From the NCBI GenBank assembly GCA_964407405.1, contig CAYOVH010000006.1, forward strand, positions 1 through 48,810: a stretch of DNA of 48,810 bases, read 5' to 3'. Every line of letters starts with the position of its first letter. Position 1 is the first letter of the stretch. Below, in pieces: positions 7,988 through 14,731 of the stretch. The DNA is from JASLCR01 sp964407405 (GTDB lineage Bacteria > Patescibacteriota > Saccharimonadia > Saccharimonadales > Saccharimonadaceae). The notes below the pieces were generated by a model. The model saw only the letters and a list, made by a program, of their open reading frames with translations, had not been told where the DNA came from and did no database searches. A program made the translations under genes and the position numbers.

Positions 7988-8004
7988 TGTAACATAATGT
8001 TACA
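7988..8004. promoter_or_regulatory. Perfect palindrome upstream of secY (candidate operator)
   Basis: TGTAACATTATGTTACA: 6-bp arms with a 5-bp centre. On the minus strand it overlaps TACAAT (7986-7991), a possible secY -10. The ribbon-helix-helix protein encoded just upstream is an obvious candidate ligand. This is inference. Confidence 0.45.
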
Positions 8005-8043
8005 GTTCATTGGAGAGAGTTTTGGTTAGCAGAAAGGTTGAAA

Positions 8044-8088
8044 CCCCGTCCCTAGCGGGAGCGAGGCTCAACCGGCTAGAAGTCGGGG
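8044..8088 (-). other. Interrupted hairpin between the RHH gene and secY
   Basis: CCCCG...CTAGC (minus strand, 8088-8075) pairs with GCTAG...CGGGG (8056-8044), with a small inner stem. It begins at the stop of the 65-aa ORF and is followed by TTTC. It could be a weak terminator or attenuator ahead of secY. Confidence 0.4.
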
Positions 8089-8286
8089 CTAGGTGTCAGG
8101 ATTGCCATCAAGCCTCTCCAGCCCATCTACGATAAATGCTCGCACAAGAGACGATGGGGTGAGGTTTAGGCGCGAAGCAGCTTCACGTAGCCGTCTTAGT
8201 TGTGAAGGCGTCAGCTTGCTGCCTATTTGTTCATTGAATCGTTCAGGCATGCATGCTTTACTTTTCAGCTCATCCGATAGAGACAT
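8089..8286 (-). CDS. Small ribbon-helix-helix type protein
   Basis: 65 aa. Residues 18-58 (FNEQIGSKLTPSQLRRLREA...LTPSSLVRAFIVDGLERL) fit a CopG/Arc-like strand-helix-helix fold, so a small dimeric DNA-binding regulator is likely; the target is unknown. GAAAGGATAGGGG precedes the ATG, and an extended -10 (TGG TATAAT, 8324-8332) lies upstream. It is placed between the rplO terminator and secY, with a palindrome at 7988-8004 downstream. Confidence 0.7.
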   Translation of the reverse strand: MSLSDELKSKACMPERFNEQIGSKLTPSQLRRLREAASRLNLTPSSLVRAFIVDGLERLDGNPDT

Positions 8287-8323
8287 CCCCTATCCTTTCT
8301 CTGCTTCAGACAACCGTGACTAT

Positions 8324-8332
8324 ATTATACCA
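8324..8332 (-). promoter_or_regulatory. Extended -10 promoter of the RHH gene/secY unit
   Basis: TGG TATAAT on the minus strand directly after the rplO terminator, with no clear -35 box. Confidence 0.55.
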
Positions 8333-8345
8333 TAAAAACGCTACG

Positions 8346-8376
8346 AAAAAACACCCTCCCTCAAGGGTGTTTTTTT
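8346..8376. terminator. Terminator of the S10-spc operon
   Basis: ACACCC (8351-8356) pairs with GGGTGT (8365-8370), with T-runs on both strands. It lies just after rplO. Confidence 0.85.
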
Positions 8377-8391
8377 GCCTCAAAAGATAAG

Positions 8392-8871
8392 TTACTTTTC
8401 GGCGGCTTCGGCTTCTTTTTGGCTCTTTGGCAGTGGAGTGGGAACTTTTTCAAAGCTACCACCGGCTTTATTGATAGCCTCCTGAACTGATTTTGAGGCT
8501 GCTTGGACTCTAAGCGTTACGGCCTTTTTTAGTTCACCGCGAGCAATGACCTTGACCGTATGAAATGGTGTCGTGACGAGGCCTGCTTCGTAGAGTGACA
8601 TATTGTCGGCAGTTTTTCCCTTAAGGTCATTAAGACGATCGAGATAAACGACCTGTGCCGGAGTGCGAAGGCTCTTGAATCCACGGGCTTTTGGTACGGC
8701 TTGGACGAGTGCTCGTTGACCGCCCTGAAAGACTGCGCTGAGTTTCTTACCAGTACGTGATCCTTGACCTTTTGTACCACGACCAGCTGTCTTGCCCTGG
8801 CCGGCTGAGATGCCGCGACCAACACGCTTCTTGTTCTTATTCGCAGATGCTTGGAGTTCGTGATATTTCAT
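8392..8871 (-). CDS. rplO: 50S ribosomal protein L15
   Basis: Late-assembly 50S protein. 159 aa with the Gly/Lys-rich N terminus KKRVGRGISAGQGKTAGRGTKGQ, GGQRALVQAVPKARGF, and the C-terminal domain VIARGELKKAVTLRVQAASKSVQEAI. The tail is Glu/Ala/Lys-rich. It overlaps the rpsE stop by one base; no rpmD (L30) lies between rpsE and rplO. Confidence 0.98.
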   Translation of the reverse strand: MKYHELQASANKNKKRVGRGISAGQGKTAGRGTKGQGSRTGKKLSAVFQGGQRALVQAVPKARGFKSLRTPAQVVYLDRLNDLKGKTADNMSLYEAGLVTTPFHTVKVIARGELKKAVTLRVQAASKSVQEAINKAGGSFEKVPTPLPKSQKEAEAAEK

Positions 8872-9503
8872 TACTTATCCTCCTTCTCTACCTTTGCTTT
8901 TTTGGTGACTTCTTTGCCCTTGCCGGCTTTTGGTGCATTTAGCCATTCTTCACGCGGAACGAGGCCGCGGAGCGCTTCGACGGTTGCATAGGCAATATTG
9001 ACTTTGTTCGTTGAGCCAAGGCTCTTGGAGAGCATGTTGCGAATCCCCGTAACGCCAATAACCTGACGGACGACTCCACCGGCAATGATACCAGTACCAG
9101 GAGCAGCAGGTTTGATGAGGACACGTGCACCAGAGATCTTTACTTCCATGTCGTGTGGGATTGTCTCATTTGCGATCGGTACAACGATCATGTTCTTTTT
9201 GGCGACATCAGTTGCTTTGGCGACAGCCGTCTGTACATCTGCGCCCTTGGAGACGCCAACGCCAACTTTAGCTTTACGATCACCAACAACAACAAGTGCT
9301 TTGAAGCGGAAGCGGCGTCCACCTTTTACAACGCGGGCAACGCGATCGATATTGATGACAACTTCTTCAAATTGCTTTGGTTCCTCAATTCGAGGTGTCC
9401 GACGGTCATCGCGTCGGCCGCCACGCTGTCCTGGACGACCTTGTGGTCGTGCGTCTGAGCTGCGCGGGGAGGTATTCGTAGTCTGTGCTGTAGTTTCAGC
9501 CAT
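8871..9503 (-). CDS. rpsE: 30S ribosomal protein S5
   Basis: 30S protein of the mRNA entry site and decoding fidelity. 210 aa; the core starts near residue 45 (FEEVVINIDRVARVVKGGRRFRF) and includes GVGVSKGADVQTAV and GTGIIAGGVVRQVIGVTGI. The first 45 residues are an Arg/Gly/Gln-rich, probably disordered extension, longer than in E. coli, and the C terminus has a Lys/Glu tail. It is encoded 3 nt after rplR. Confidence 0.98.
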   Translation of the reverse strand: MAETTAQTTNTSPRSSDARPQGRPGQRGGRRDDRRTPRIEEPKQFEEVVINIDRVARVVKGGRRFRFKALVVVGDRKAKVGVGVSKGADVQTAVAKATDVAKKNMIVVPIANETIPHDMEVKISGARVLIKPAAPGTGIIAGGVVRQVIGVTGIRNMLSKSLGSTNKVNIAYATVEALRGLVPREEWLNAPKAGKGKEVTKKAKVEKEDK

Positions 9504-9506
9504 ACC

Positions 9507-9860
9507 TTAAAACTCCAATCCTTCTTTACGTGCTGCGTCTGCGAGGGCTTTTAGGCGGCCAGCGTACTGACGGCCATTGCGGTCAAAGACAACAGATTTA
9601 ATTTTAGCTTTCGAAGCCTTCTTAGCGATATCTGCACCAATTTTTGCTGCTTTTTCAGTCATAGTACCAGTCGTTTTCGTGCCGATAGTTGTAGCTGCAG
9701 CAATCGTATTGCCTTTGTCGTCATCGATCAGCTGTGCAGATACGTGCATATTGCTGATAGTAACTGTCAGGCGAGGTCGCTCGGCAGTACCGTGTACCTT
9801 AGAGCGGACACGCGCCTTACGCAGGCCGCGGTTCAATAGTTTTTTCGCGAGATTACTCAT
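9507..9860 (-). CDS. rplR: 50S ribosomal protein L18
   Basis: 5S-rRNA-binding protein of the central protuberance. 117 aa with RVRSKVHGTAERPRLTV near the N terminus, the strand VSAQLIDDDKGNTIAAAT, and the family ending FDRNGRQYAGRLKALADAAR(K)EGLEF. It is encoded 2 nt after rplF. Confidence 0.98.
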   Translation of the reverse strand: MSNLAKKLLNRGLRKARVRSKVHGTAERPRLTVTISNMHVSAQLIDDDKGNTIAAATTIGTKTTGTMTEKAAKIGADIAKKASKAKIKSVVFDRNGRQYAGRLKALADAARKEGLEF

Positions 9861-9862
9861 GA

Positions 9863-10396
9863 TTATTTACCTGCCTTTCCTGCCTTGCGCAAAATTTGTT
9901 CACCAACGTACTTGATACCCTTACCCTTATACGGTTCAGGTTTCTTGAGTGCACGGATTTCAGCAGCTGCTTGTCCGACTTTTTGTTTGTCGATGCCGTT
10001 GACAGTGATTTCCATCTTGTTGGTGCTGATTTGTACGCCCTCGGGCGCCTTATACTTCACCGGGTGGCTAAAGCCGAGCTGCATTTCAAGGTCGGCACCG
10101 CTCATGGCGACGCGAAAACCGACGCCATTGACTTCGAGCTTTTTCTCAAAACCTTTTGTCACGCCTTCTACGGCATTGTTTAGTAGCGATCGCTGCAGGC
10201 CATGCTGAGCCTTTGCGATTCGTTCGTCATCCTTGCGGGTAACGATTGCTTTGTTGTCCTCAAGTGCAACAGTAACGTCGCTCAGGTGTGGCACAGTCAG
10301 TTCACCTTTGGCGCCCTTTACTGTGATAACATCTGAATCGACTGTGATTGTCACGCCCGATGGGATTTCAATTGGTAGTTTTCCAATTCGACTCAT
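9863..10396 (-). CDS. rplF: 50S ribosomal protein L6
   Basis: 50S protein near the sarcin-ricin loop and the factor-binding site. 177 aa with the two L6 repeats: MSRIGKLPIEIPSGVTITV...GAKGEL, and LGFSHPVKYKAPEGV followed by the signature PEPYKGKGIKYVGEQILRKAGK. A 34-codon ORF separates it from rpsH, where the two genes are normally adjacent. AGAAAGGATAAGAT precedes the ATG. Confidence 0.98.
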   Translation of the reverse strand: MSRIGKLPIEIPSGVTITVDSDVITVKGAKGELTVPHLSDVTVALEDNKAIVTRKDDERIAKAQHGLQRSLLNNAVEGVTKGFEKKLEVNGVGFRVAMSGADLEMQLGFSHPVKYKAPEGVQISTNKMEITVNGIDKQKVGQAAAEIRALKKPEPYKGKGIKYVGEQILRKAGKAGK

Positions 10397-10409
10397 ATCT
10401 TATCCTTTC

Positions 10410-10514
10410 TTACTTGTTTCTATGACGCCATAGTATCTGGATTACTTTCAGGATAGCTCCTAGCAGGATAGCTCCTCCAACAAAGTAGCCGATGATAAAT
10501 ATTGCGTCTGTCAT
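10410..10514 (-). CDS. 34-aa single-span membrane peptide between rpsH and rplF
   Basis: The ORF starts 1 nt after the rpsH stop and ends 13 nt before the rplF ATG. It reads MTDAIFIIGYFVGGAILLGA and then a basic end IQILWRHRNK: one hydrophobic helix of about 22 residues with a positive C-terminal side, so probably N-out. GAAGGTG about 8 nt before the ATG lies in the end of rpsH, which suggests coupled translation. The gap between rpsH and rplF would otherwise be unexplained in a very tight operon. I recognise no family. Confidence 0.6.
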   Translation of the reverse strand: MTDAIFIIGYFVGGAILLGAILKVIQILWRHRNK

Positions 10515-10515
10515 T

Positions 10516-10917
10516 CTAATACACCTTCAGTAACACTTCACCACCAAGTCGCTGCTTGACAGCTTCCTGGCCAGTGATAACACCCTTACTTGTTGAAACA
10601 AGTACGATACCACGACCTGATTTTACACGGGGGATATCGCTAGCTGCCACGTACATGCGTCGACCTGGCTTGCTCATACGAGTAAGCTCGGTGAATGTAG
10701 CGTTCTTGCCAGCTTCGTTGATGGTAATCACAAGTGTACCACGTGGCTTGCCATCTTCGAGCTTGACGTCGGCTAGGTAGCCGCTCTTTTTGAGCTGCTC
10801 AGCAACAACTTTCTTTAGCTTGCTGGTTGGTACGCGAACTTCCGTCTTACCTACCATAGCAGCGTTGCGGATCCGGGTCAGGAGATCAGCGATCGGGTCT
10901 GTAGATTGTAAACTCAT
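10516..10917 (-). CDS. rpsH: 30S ribosomal protein S8
   Basis: 16S central-domain protein and spc-operon repressor in E. coli. 133 aa with DPIADLLTRIRNAAMVGK at the N terminus and the C-terminal signature RGIVLVSTSKGVITGQEA followed by GGEVLLKVY. Its C-terminal codons contain the ribosome site of the 34-aa peptide. Confidence 0.98.
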   Translation of the reverse strand: MSLQSTDPIADLLTRIRNAAMVGKTEVRVPTSKLKKVVAEQLKKSGYLADVKLEDGKPRGTLVITINEAGKNATFTELTRMSKPGRRMYVAASDIPRVKSGRGIVLVSTSKGVITGQEAVKQRLGGEVLLKVY

Positions 10918-10935
10918 ATTCTTTACTCCTTTCCT

Positions 10936-11205
10936 TTACCAGCTACTCTTTGTTATGCCAGGGATTTCTCCTTTGCTGGCTTTTTCGCGGAAGTTAATGC
11001 GATTCAGGCCAAACTTACGCATATAACCATGCGGACGGCCGCTGAGAACATCCCGGTTCTTCCAGCGAGTTGGACTCGAGTTGCGTGGAAGCTTCTGCAA
11101 GCCCTCTTGGTCGCCAAGCTCTTTGAGTTCGGCGCGCTTTTCGGCATACTTCTGGATCATCTTCTTGCGCTTTTCATCGCGTGCGATCATTGATTTCTTC
11201 GCCAT
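10936..11205 (-). CDS. rpsN: 30S ribosomal protein S14, cysteine-free form
   Basis: 30S head protein. 89 aa, the long zinc-independent type: MAKKSMIARDEKRKKM, KLPRNSSPTRWKNRD, GRPHGYMRKFGLNRINFRE, ending GEIPGITKSSW. It has no cysteine. The open frame continues upstream to 11283, but the ATG at 11205 directly follows the rplE stop and has AGGAGGAAGGAAG in front. Confidence 0.97.
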   Translation of the reverse strand: MAKKSMIARDEKRKKMIQKYAEKRAELKELGDQEGLQKLPRNSSPTRWKNRDVLSGRPHGYMRKFGLNRINFREKASKGEIPGITKSSW

Positions 11206-11206
11206 A

Positions 11207-11794
11207 TTACTTCCTTCCTCCTGCTTTCTCAAAGGGAATGCCAAATTTTTCAAGCAAGGCACGGCTATGTACCCTATCTTCATTTTTGATCACAAAAGTA
11301 ATCTGCATACCATGAATTGTCTGGGTTTCTTCAAAAGTTAGTTCTGGGAAGATCGATTGCTCGATGATACCAAGACTGTAGTTACCACTCTTGTCGAATG
11401 CCTTGCCTTTTACGCCGTGAAAGTCACGAACGCGGGGCAATGCAACGTTGACGAGACGGTCGAGAAACTCGTACATACGAGCGCCGCGAAGCGTCACCAT
11501 ATGGCCAATTGGCTGACCCATGTTGGCACGGATTTTAAAGCCAGCGATAGATTTACGTGCAAGACGCTCGACTGGTGCCTGTCCGGTCACCTTTGCCAGA
11601 GTGTTCTTGACCGCTTCCTGATGCTGTTTGTTATCTTTTGCCTTACCGGTTCCTACACTGACGACGATCTTTTCAAGTTTTGGTACTTGCATGACATTAT
11701 CGAGTTTCAGTTCGGCCTGAAGTTCCTTTTTGTACTCTTTGTCGTACAAGGCTTTCAAGCGAGGAGTCGGTACGGTAATAGTTTTCTCAGCCAT
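11207..11794 (-). CDS. rplE: 50S ribosomal protein L5
   Basis: Binds 5S rRNA and contacts the P-site tRNA. 195 aa with MQVPKLEKIVVSVGTGKAK, the RKSIAGFKIRANMGQPIGHMVTLRG segment split around residues 80-105, FHGVKGKAFDKSGNYSLGI and IHGMQITFVIK. The C-terminal tail ends KAGGRK. It overlaps the rplX stop by one base. Confidence 0.98.
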   Translation of the reverse strand: MAEKTITVPTPRLKALYDKEYKKELQAELKLDNVMQVPKLEKIVVSVGTGKAKDNKQHQEAVKNTLAKVTGQAPVERLARKSIAGFKIRANMGQPIGHMVTLRGARMYEFLDRLVNVALPRVRDFHGVKGKAFDKSGNYSLGIIEQSIFPELTFEETQTIHGMQITFVIKNEDRVHSRALLEKFGIPFEKAGGRK

Positions 11795-12114
11795 TACTTG
11801 ATCTCCTTATTCTTTAATTGACGTGCGACACGTGTCTTACCGCCATCTGCGTTCTTTGCTGAACCAACACGGCTGGTTTTACCGGTTTTCTCATCGACGA
11901 CCAGCGCTACTTTTGAGATGTCCATAGGGACATGAATGTCTTTTTTACCGCCAGTTGGGTTGAGCTGTGAAGGTCGAATGTGACGATGTCCCACTCCAAC
12001 GCCCTCGATCAGGACAGTACCTTTTCGGGAATCAACGGAGAGAACCTTGCCAGTCGTACCTTTTTTGGCTCCAGTGATGATTTTTACCGTGTCATTTTTG
12101 CGAATACGTGCCAT
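11794..12114 (-). CDS. rplX: 50S ribosomal protein L24
   Basis: Assembly initiator of the 50S subunit. 106 aa with the KOW motif near the N terminus (RKNDTVKIITGAKKGTTGKV), GVGHRHIRPSQLNPTGGKK and the DEKTGKTSRVG segment. It lies between rplN (1-nt gap) and rplE. Confidence 0.98.
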   Translation of the reverse strand: MARIRKNDTVKIITGAKKGTTGKVLSVDSRKGTVLIEGVGVGHRHIRPSQLNPTGGKKDIHVPMDISKVALVVDEKTGKTSRVGSAKNADGGKTRVARQLKNKEIK

Positions 12115-12115
12115 A

Positions 12116-12484
12116 CTACAGTACCTCCGGTGCTAAGCTGATGATTTTGGCATATCCCTTGTCGCGAAGTTCGCGCGGAACTGGGCCAAAAACACGTGTC
12201 GCCTTTGGTGTTTTGTCGTCATTGATGATAACGCATGCATTGTCATCAAAAGCGATAGTGCTGCCATCTTTGCGCTTGATTTGATTGCGCGTTCGGACAA
12301 CGACAGCCTTTTGGACAGTCTTTTTCTTAACGTTACCACTAGGCAATGCGTCTTTGACGGTGACAACAATGATATCACCGACATTGGCGTATTTGCGGCG
12401 GGTACCACCGAGTACGCGGATACAAAGGACTTCCTTCGCGCCACTGTTATCGGTGACCTTCAGCCTACTTTCTTGCTGGATCAT
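12116..12484 (-). CDS. rplN: 50S ribosomal protein L14
   Basis: 50S protein at the subunit interface. 122 aa, highly conserved: MIQQESRLKVTDNSGAKEVL, GDIIVVTVKDALPSG, DGSTIAFDDNACVIIN and GTRVFGPVPRELR-like residues (here ATRVFGPVPRELRDKGY). It lies between rpsQ and rplX in the standard order. Confidence 0.98.
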   Translation of the reverse strand: MIQQESRLKVTDNSGAKEVLCIRVLGGTRRKYANVGDIIVVTVKDALPSGNVKKKTVQKAVVVRTRNQIKRKDGSTIAFDDNACVIINDDKTPKATRVFGPVPRELRDKGYAKIISLAPEVL

Positions 12485-12485
12485 A

Positions 12486-12788
12486 CTATGCTTCCTCGGC
12501 TTTCTCGCCCGGAACTTCTACGACGTCTTCTTTCAACTGGATAGAGCCGCGCGATTTTTCGTCAATCGACTGAAGCGTGAAGGCTTTTGTCTTCGATACT
12601 GGTCGAGTGGCTACGATCGTCACTTTGTCACCCAGGCCTGCCTGGTTTTTGTCGTCGTGAGCCTGATATTTACGAGAAACGGTGTACTGCTTCTTGTAGA
12701 TCGGGTGCGTCTCACGGCTTGTGACGGTGACAGTGATCGTCTTGTCGCGCGAATCTGAGGTAACAATACCGGTAAGTGTCTTAGCCAT
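12486..12788 (-). CDS. rpsQ: 30S ribosomal protein S17
   Basis: Early-assembly 30S protein with an OB-fold. 100 aa: LTGIVTSDSRDKTITVTVTS, HPIYKKQYTVSRKYQAHDD, GDKVTIVATRPVSKTKAF. It carries an acidic C-terminal tail of about 15 residues (EDVVEVPGEKAEEA). It overlaps rpmC by one base. Confidence 0.98.
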   Translation of the reverse strand: MAKTLTGIVTSDSRDKTITVTVTSRETHPIYKKQYTVSRKYQAHDDKNQAGLGDKVTIVATRPVSKTKAFTLQSIDEKSRGSIQLKEDVVEVPGEKAEEA

Positions 12789-13003
12789 TACGCTTTCTCC
12801 TCTTTAGTATTAGTATCAATATTCGCATTTATCTTGGTTAAAATTCGTGCAACTTCTTTGCGAGCTACAGTGACAGCACGCGGATTGACAAGTTCGCCTG
12901 CTTTGAGTGATTTTTTTGCGTCAAGCAGCGCTTGTCGGGCTTCGGCCAGCAGCTCAGCGAGTGTTTTTTCGGCCTTTTTGGTAGATGGTTTCTTGTCAGC
13001 CAT
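12788..13003 (-). CDS. rpmC: 50S ribosomal protein L29
   Basis: 50S protein beside the exit tunnel, near the SRP/trigger-factor docking site. 71 aa of helical hairpin; after a Lys-rich start, TLAELLAEARQALLDAK and PRAVTVARKEVARILTKIN correspond to the two L29 helices. It is encoded between rplP and rpsQ. Confidence 0.96.
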   Translation of the reverse strand: MADKKPSTKKAEKTLAELLAEARQALLDAKKSLKAGELVNPRAVTVARKEVARILTKINANIDTNTKEEKA

Positions 13004-13006
13004 GAT

Positions 13007-13420
13007 CTACACTCCCTCCCTGCGGATAAACTTTGTCTTGACTGGGAGCTTGTGGCCAGCGAGTCGCATAGCTTCACGTGCGACTTCTTCCTCGACACCC
13101 TTCATCTCAAACATGACAGTGCCCGCTTTTACCTTGGCGACAAAAAACTCAGGGTTTCCTTTACCGCTACCCATTTTGACGTCCTGCGGCTTGCGCGTGA
13201 CAGGAGTATGGGGAAAGATACGAATCCAGATCTTACCACCACGCTTGATGTAGCGAGTCATCGCTTGACGCGCAGCCTCAATCTGACGCGAGGTGATACG
13301 CTCGTTGCTTTGTGCCTGGAGGCCGTAGTCGCCAAATGCCACGTAGTTACCACGGGTCGCATTGCCATCGTTTTTACCGATACGTACCTTACGGTACTTG
13401 GTTTTCTTTGGGAGTAACAT
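13007..13420 (-). CDS. rplP: 50S ribosomal protein L16
   Basis: 50S protein touching A-site tRNA. 137 aa: MLLPKKTKYRKVRIG, VAFGDYGLQAQSNERITSRQIEAAR in part, GGKIWIRIFPHTPVTRKPQDVKMGSGKG and AREAMRLAGHKLPVKTKFI. It overlaps rpsC by one base. Confidence 0.98.
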   Translation of the reverse strand: MLLPKKTKYRKVRIGKNDGNATRGNYVAFGDYGLQAQSNERITSRQIEAARQAMTRYIKRGGKIWIRIFPHTPVTRKPQDVKMGSGKGNPEFFVAKVKAGTVMFEMKGVEEEVAREAMRLAGHKLPVKTKFIRREGV

Positions 13421-14058
13421 TATGCATCACTCCTTTCACCCTTGTTGATCCAGACCTTAACACCGATAATGCCGACACCTGGAGCGTTTGCACGTGCGAC
13501 ATGGAAGTCAATGTCCTGGCGCAATGTGTGAAGTGGTACCGAGCCTTCGATCACCTTTTCGCGGCGAGCCATCTCGGCGTTATTGAGACGACCAGAGACT
13601 TGAATACGGATACCTTTGGCACCAGAATTCATTGTATTTTGTGCGGCCATCTTGATAGCACGGCGGAAGTTGATGCGACGCTCGAGCTGTCGGGCGATAT
13701 TTTCAGCCACTAGCTTTGCGGCGAGCTCTGGACGCTTTACTTCTTCGATGTTGATGCGAACTGGCAGACTAGCGAGTTTTTCGATCTGGCCTTTGAGCTC
13801 GGTGACGCCTGCTCCACCTTTACCGATAACAACACCAGCTTTTGCTGTGTGAATTGTCACCGTGATGAGATTGGCACTGCGCTCGATCTCAATACGATTG
13901 ATAGTTGGGCGAGACGCGAAACGCTTTTCGATCAGCTCGCGAATCTTGATGTCTTCCGCCAGCCACTTGGCAAAATCTTTTTTGCCGGCGAACCAGCGTG
14001 AATCCCAGTTCTTGTGAACTTGCAGGCGGAAGCTGATTGGGTTAACTTTTTGACCCAT
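13420..14058 (-). CDS. rpsC: 30S ribosomal protein S3
   Basis: Protein of the mRNA entry channel. 212 aa with MGQKVNPISFRLQVHKNWDS, a KH domain (AGVVIGKGGAGVTELKGQIEK at about 72-92) and the C-terminal domain NTMNSGAKGIRIQVSGRLNNAEMAR. It ends soon after GVKVWINKGE, so it lacks the long tail seen in some phyla. It is coupled to rplV (1-nt overlap). Confidence 0.98.
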   Translation of the reverse strand: MGQKVNPISFRLQVHKNWDSRWFAGKKDFAKWLAEDIKIRELIEKRFASRPTINRIEIERSANLITVTIHTAKAGVVIGKGGAGVTELKGQIEKLASLPVRINIEEVKRPELAAKLVAENIARQLERRINFRRAIKMAAQNTMNSGAKGIRIQVSGRLNNAEMARREKVIEGSVPLHTLRQDIDFHVARANAPGVGIIGVKVWINKGERSDA

Positions 14059-14465
14059 TACTTTGCCTCCTCTTTCTTAGTAGCTGGAGCTTTCGCGGCA
14101 GCTGGTTTCTTCTTTGGCTTTTCTGTGCCGGATACGACTACCAAAATATTGCTCGATTTCTTTTGGAACGGACGAGTCATACCACGCATGTGCGGCTTAA
14201 AGCGCTTGAGACGCTTGCCAGTCGTGACACTCAGTGTAGAAATTGTCAGACTCTTGCCGTCAAGGCCGTGATTGTTGGTAGCGTTGGCAGCAGCTGATTG
14301 GATAGCTTTTTTGACAGGAAGCGCGCTTTTGCGCGGCACATGATCAAGAATGACTAGTGCATCAGCTACAGAGCGGTTGCGCACAAGGCTCGCTACGATG
14401 CTAACTTTGCGTGGAGCAATCTCAACTCCTTTAATATACGCACGTACGGTAAGTTCAGTAGCCAT
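14058..14465 (-). CDS. rplV: 50S ribosomal protein L22
   Basis: Lines the exit tunnel through a long beta-hairpin. 135 aa: VRAYIKGVEIAPRKVSIVASLVR, KKAIQSAAANATNNHGLD and the hairpin TGKRLKRFKPHMRGMTRPF. A Lys/Ala-rich tail of about 20 residues follows the family core. It overlaps rpsS by one base. Confidence 0.98.
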   Translation of the reverse strand: MATELTVRAYIKGVEIAPRKVSIVASLVRNRSVADALVILDHVPRKSALPVKKAIQSAAANATNNHGLDGKSLTISTLSVTTGKRLKRFKPHMRGMTRPFQKKSSNILVVVSGTEKPKKKPAAAKAPATKKEEAK

Positions 14466-14728
14466 TACTTCTGCTTTCCTCCGTGCTTACGGAATTTGCG
14501 TGTTGGACTAAACTCACCGAGCTTGTGTCCTACCATATTTTCCGATACATAGACTGGCACGTGCACTTTGCCGTTATGAACAGCAAAGTTTTTGCCTACC
14601 ATGTCAGGGGTAATCGTGCTGGCACGAGCCCAGGTTTTTACTACTGTACGGTCATCAGCCGAGAGCGCCGCAACTTTTTTGGCAAGTTTGGCGTCAACGA
14701 ATGGACCTTTTTTGAGTGATCGACTCAT
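14465..14728 (-). CDS. rpsS: 30S ribosomal protein S19
   Basis: 30S head protein forming a bridge with L5. 87 aa: MSRSLKKGPFVDAKLAKKV, WARASTITPDMVGKNFAVHNG, HVPVYVSENMVGHKLGEFSPTR, close to the bacterial consensus. It follows rplB after 3 nt. Confidence 0.98.
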   Translation of the reverse strand: MSRSLKKGPFVDAKLAKKVAALSADDRTVVKTWARASTITPDMVGKNFAVHNGKVHVPVYVSENMVGHKLGEFSPTRKFRKHGGKQK

Positions 14729-14731
14729 ATC

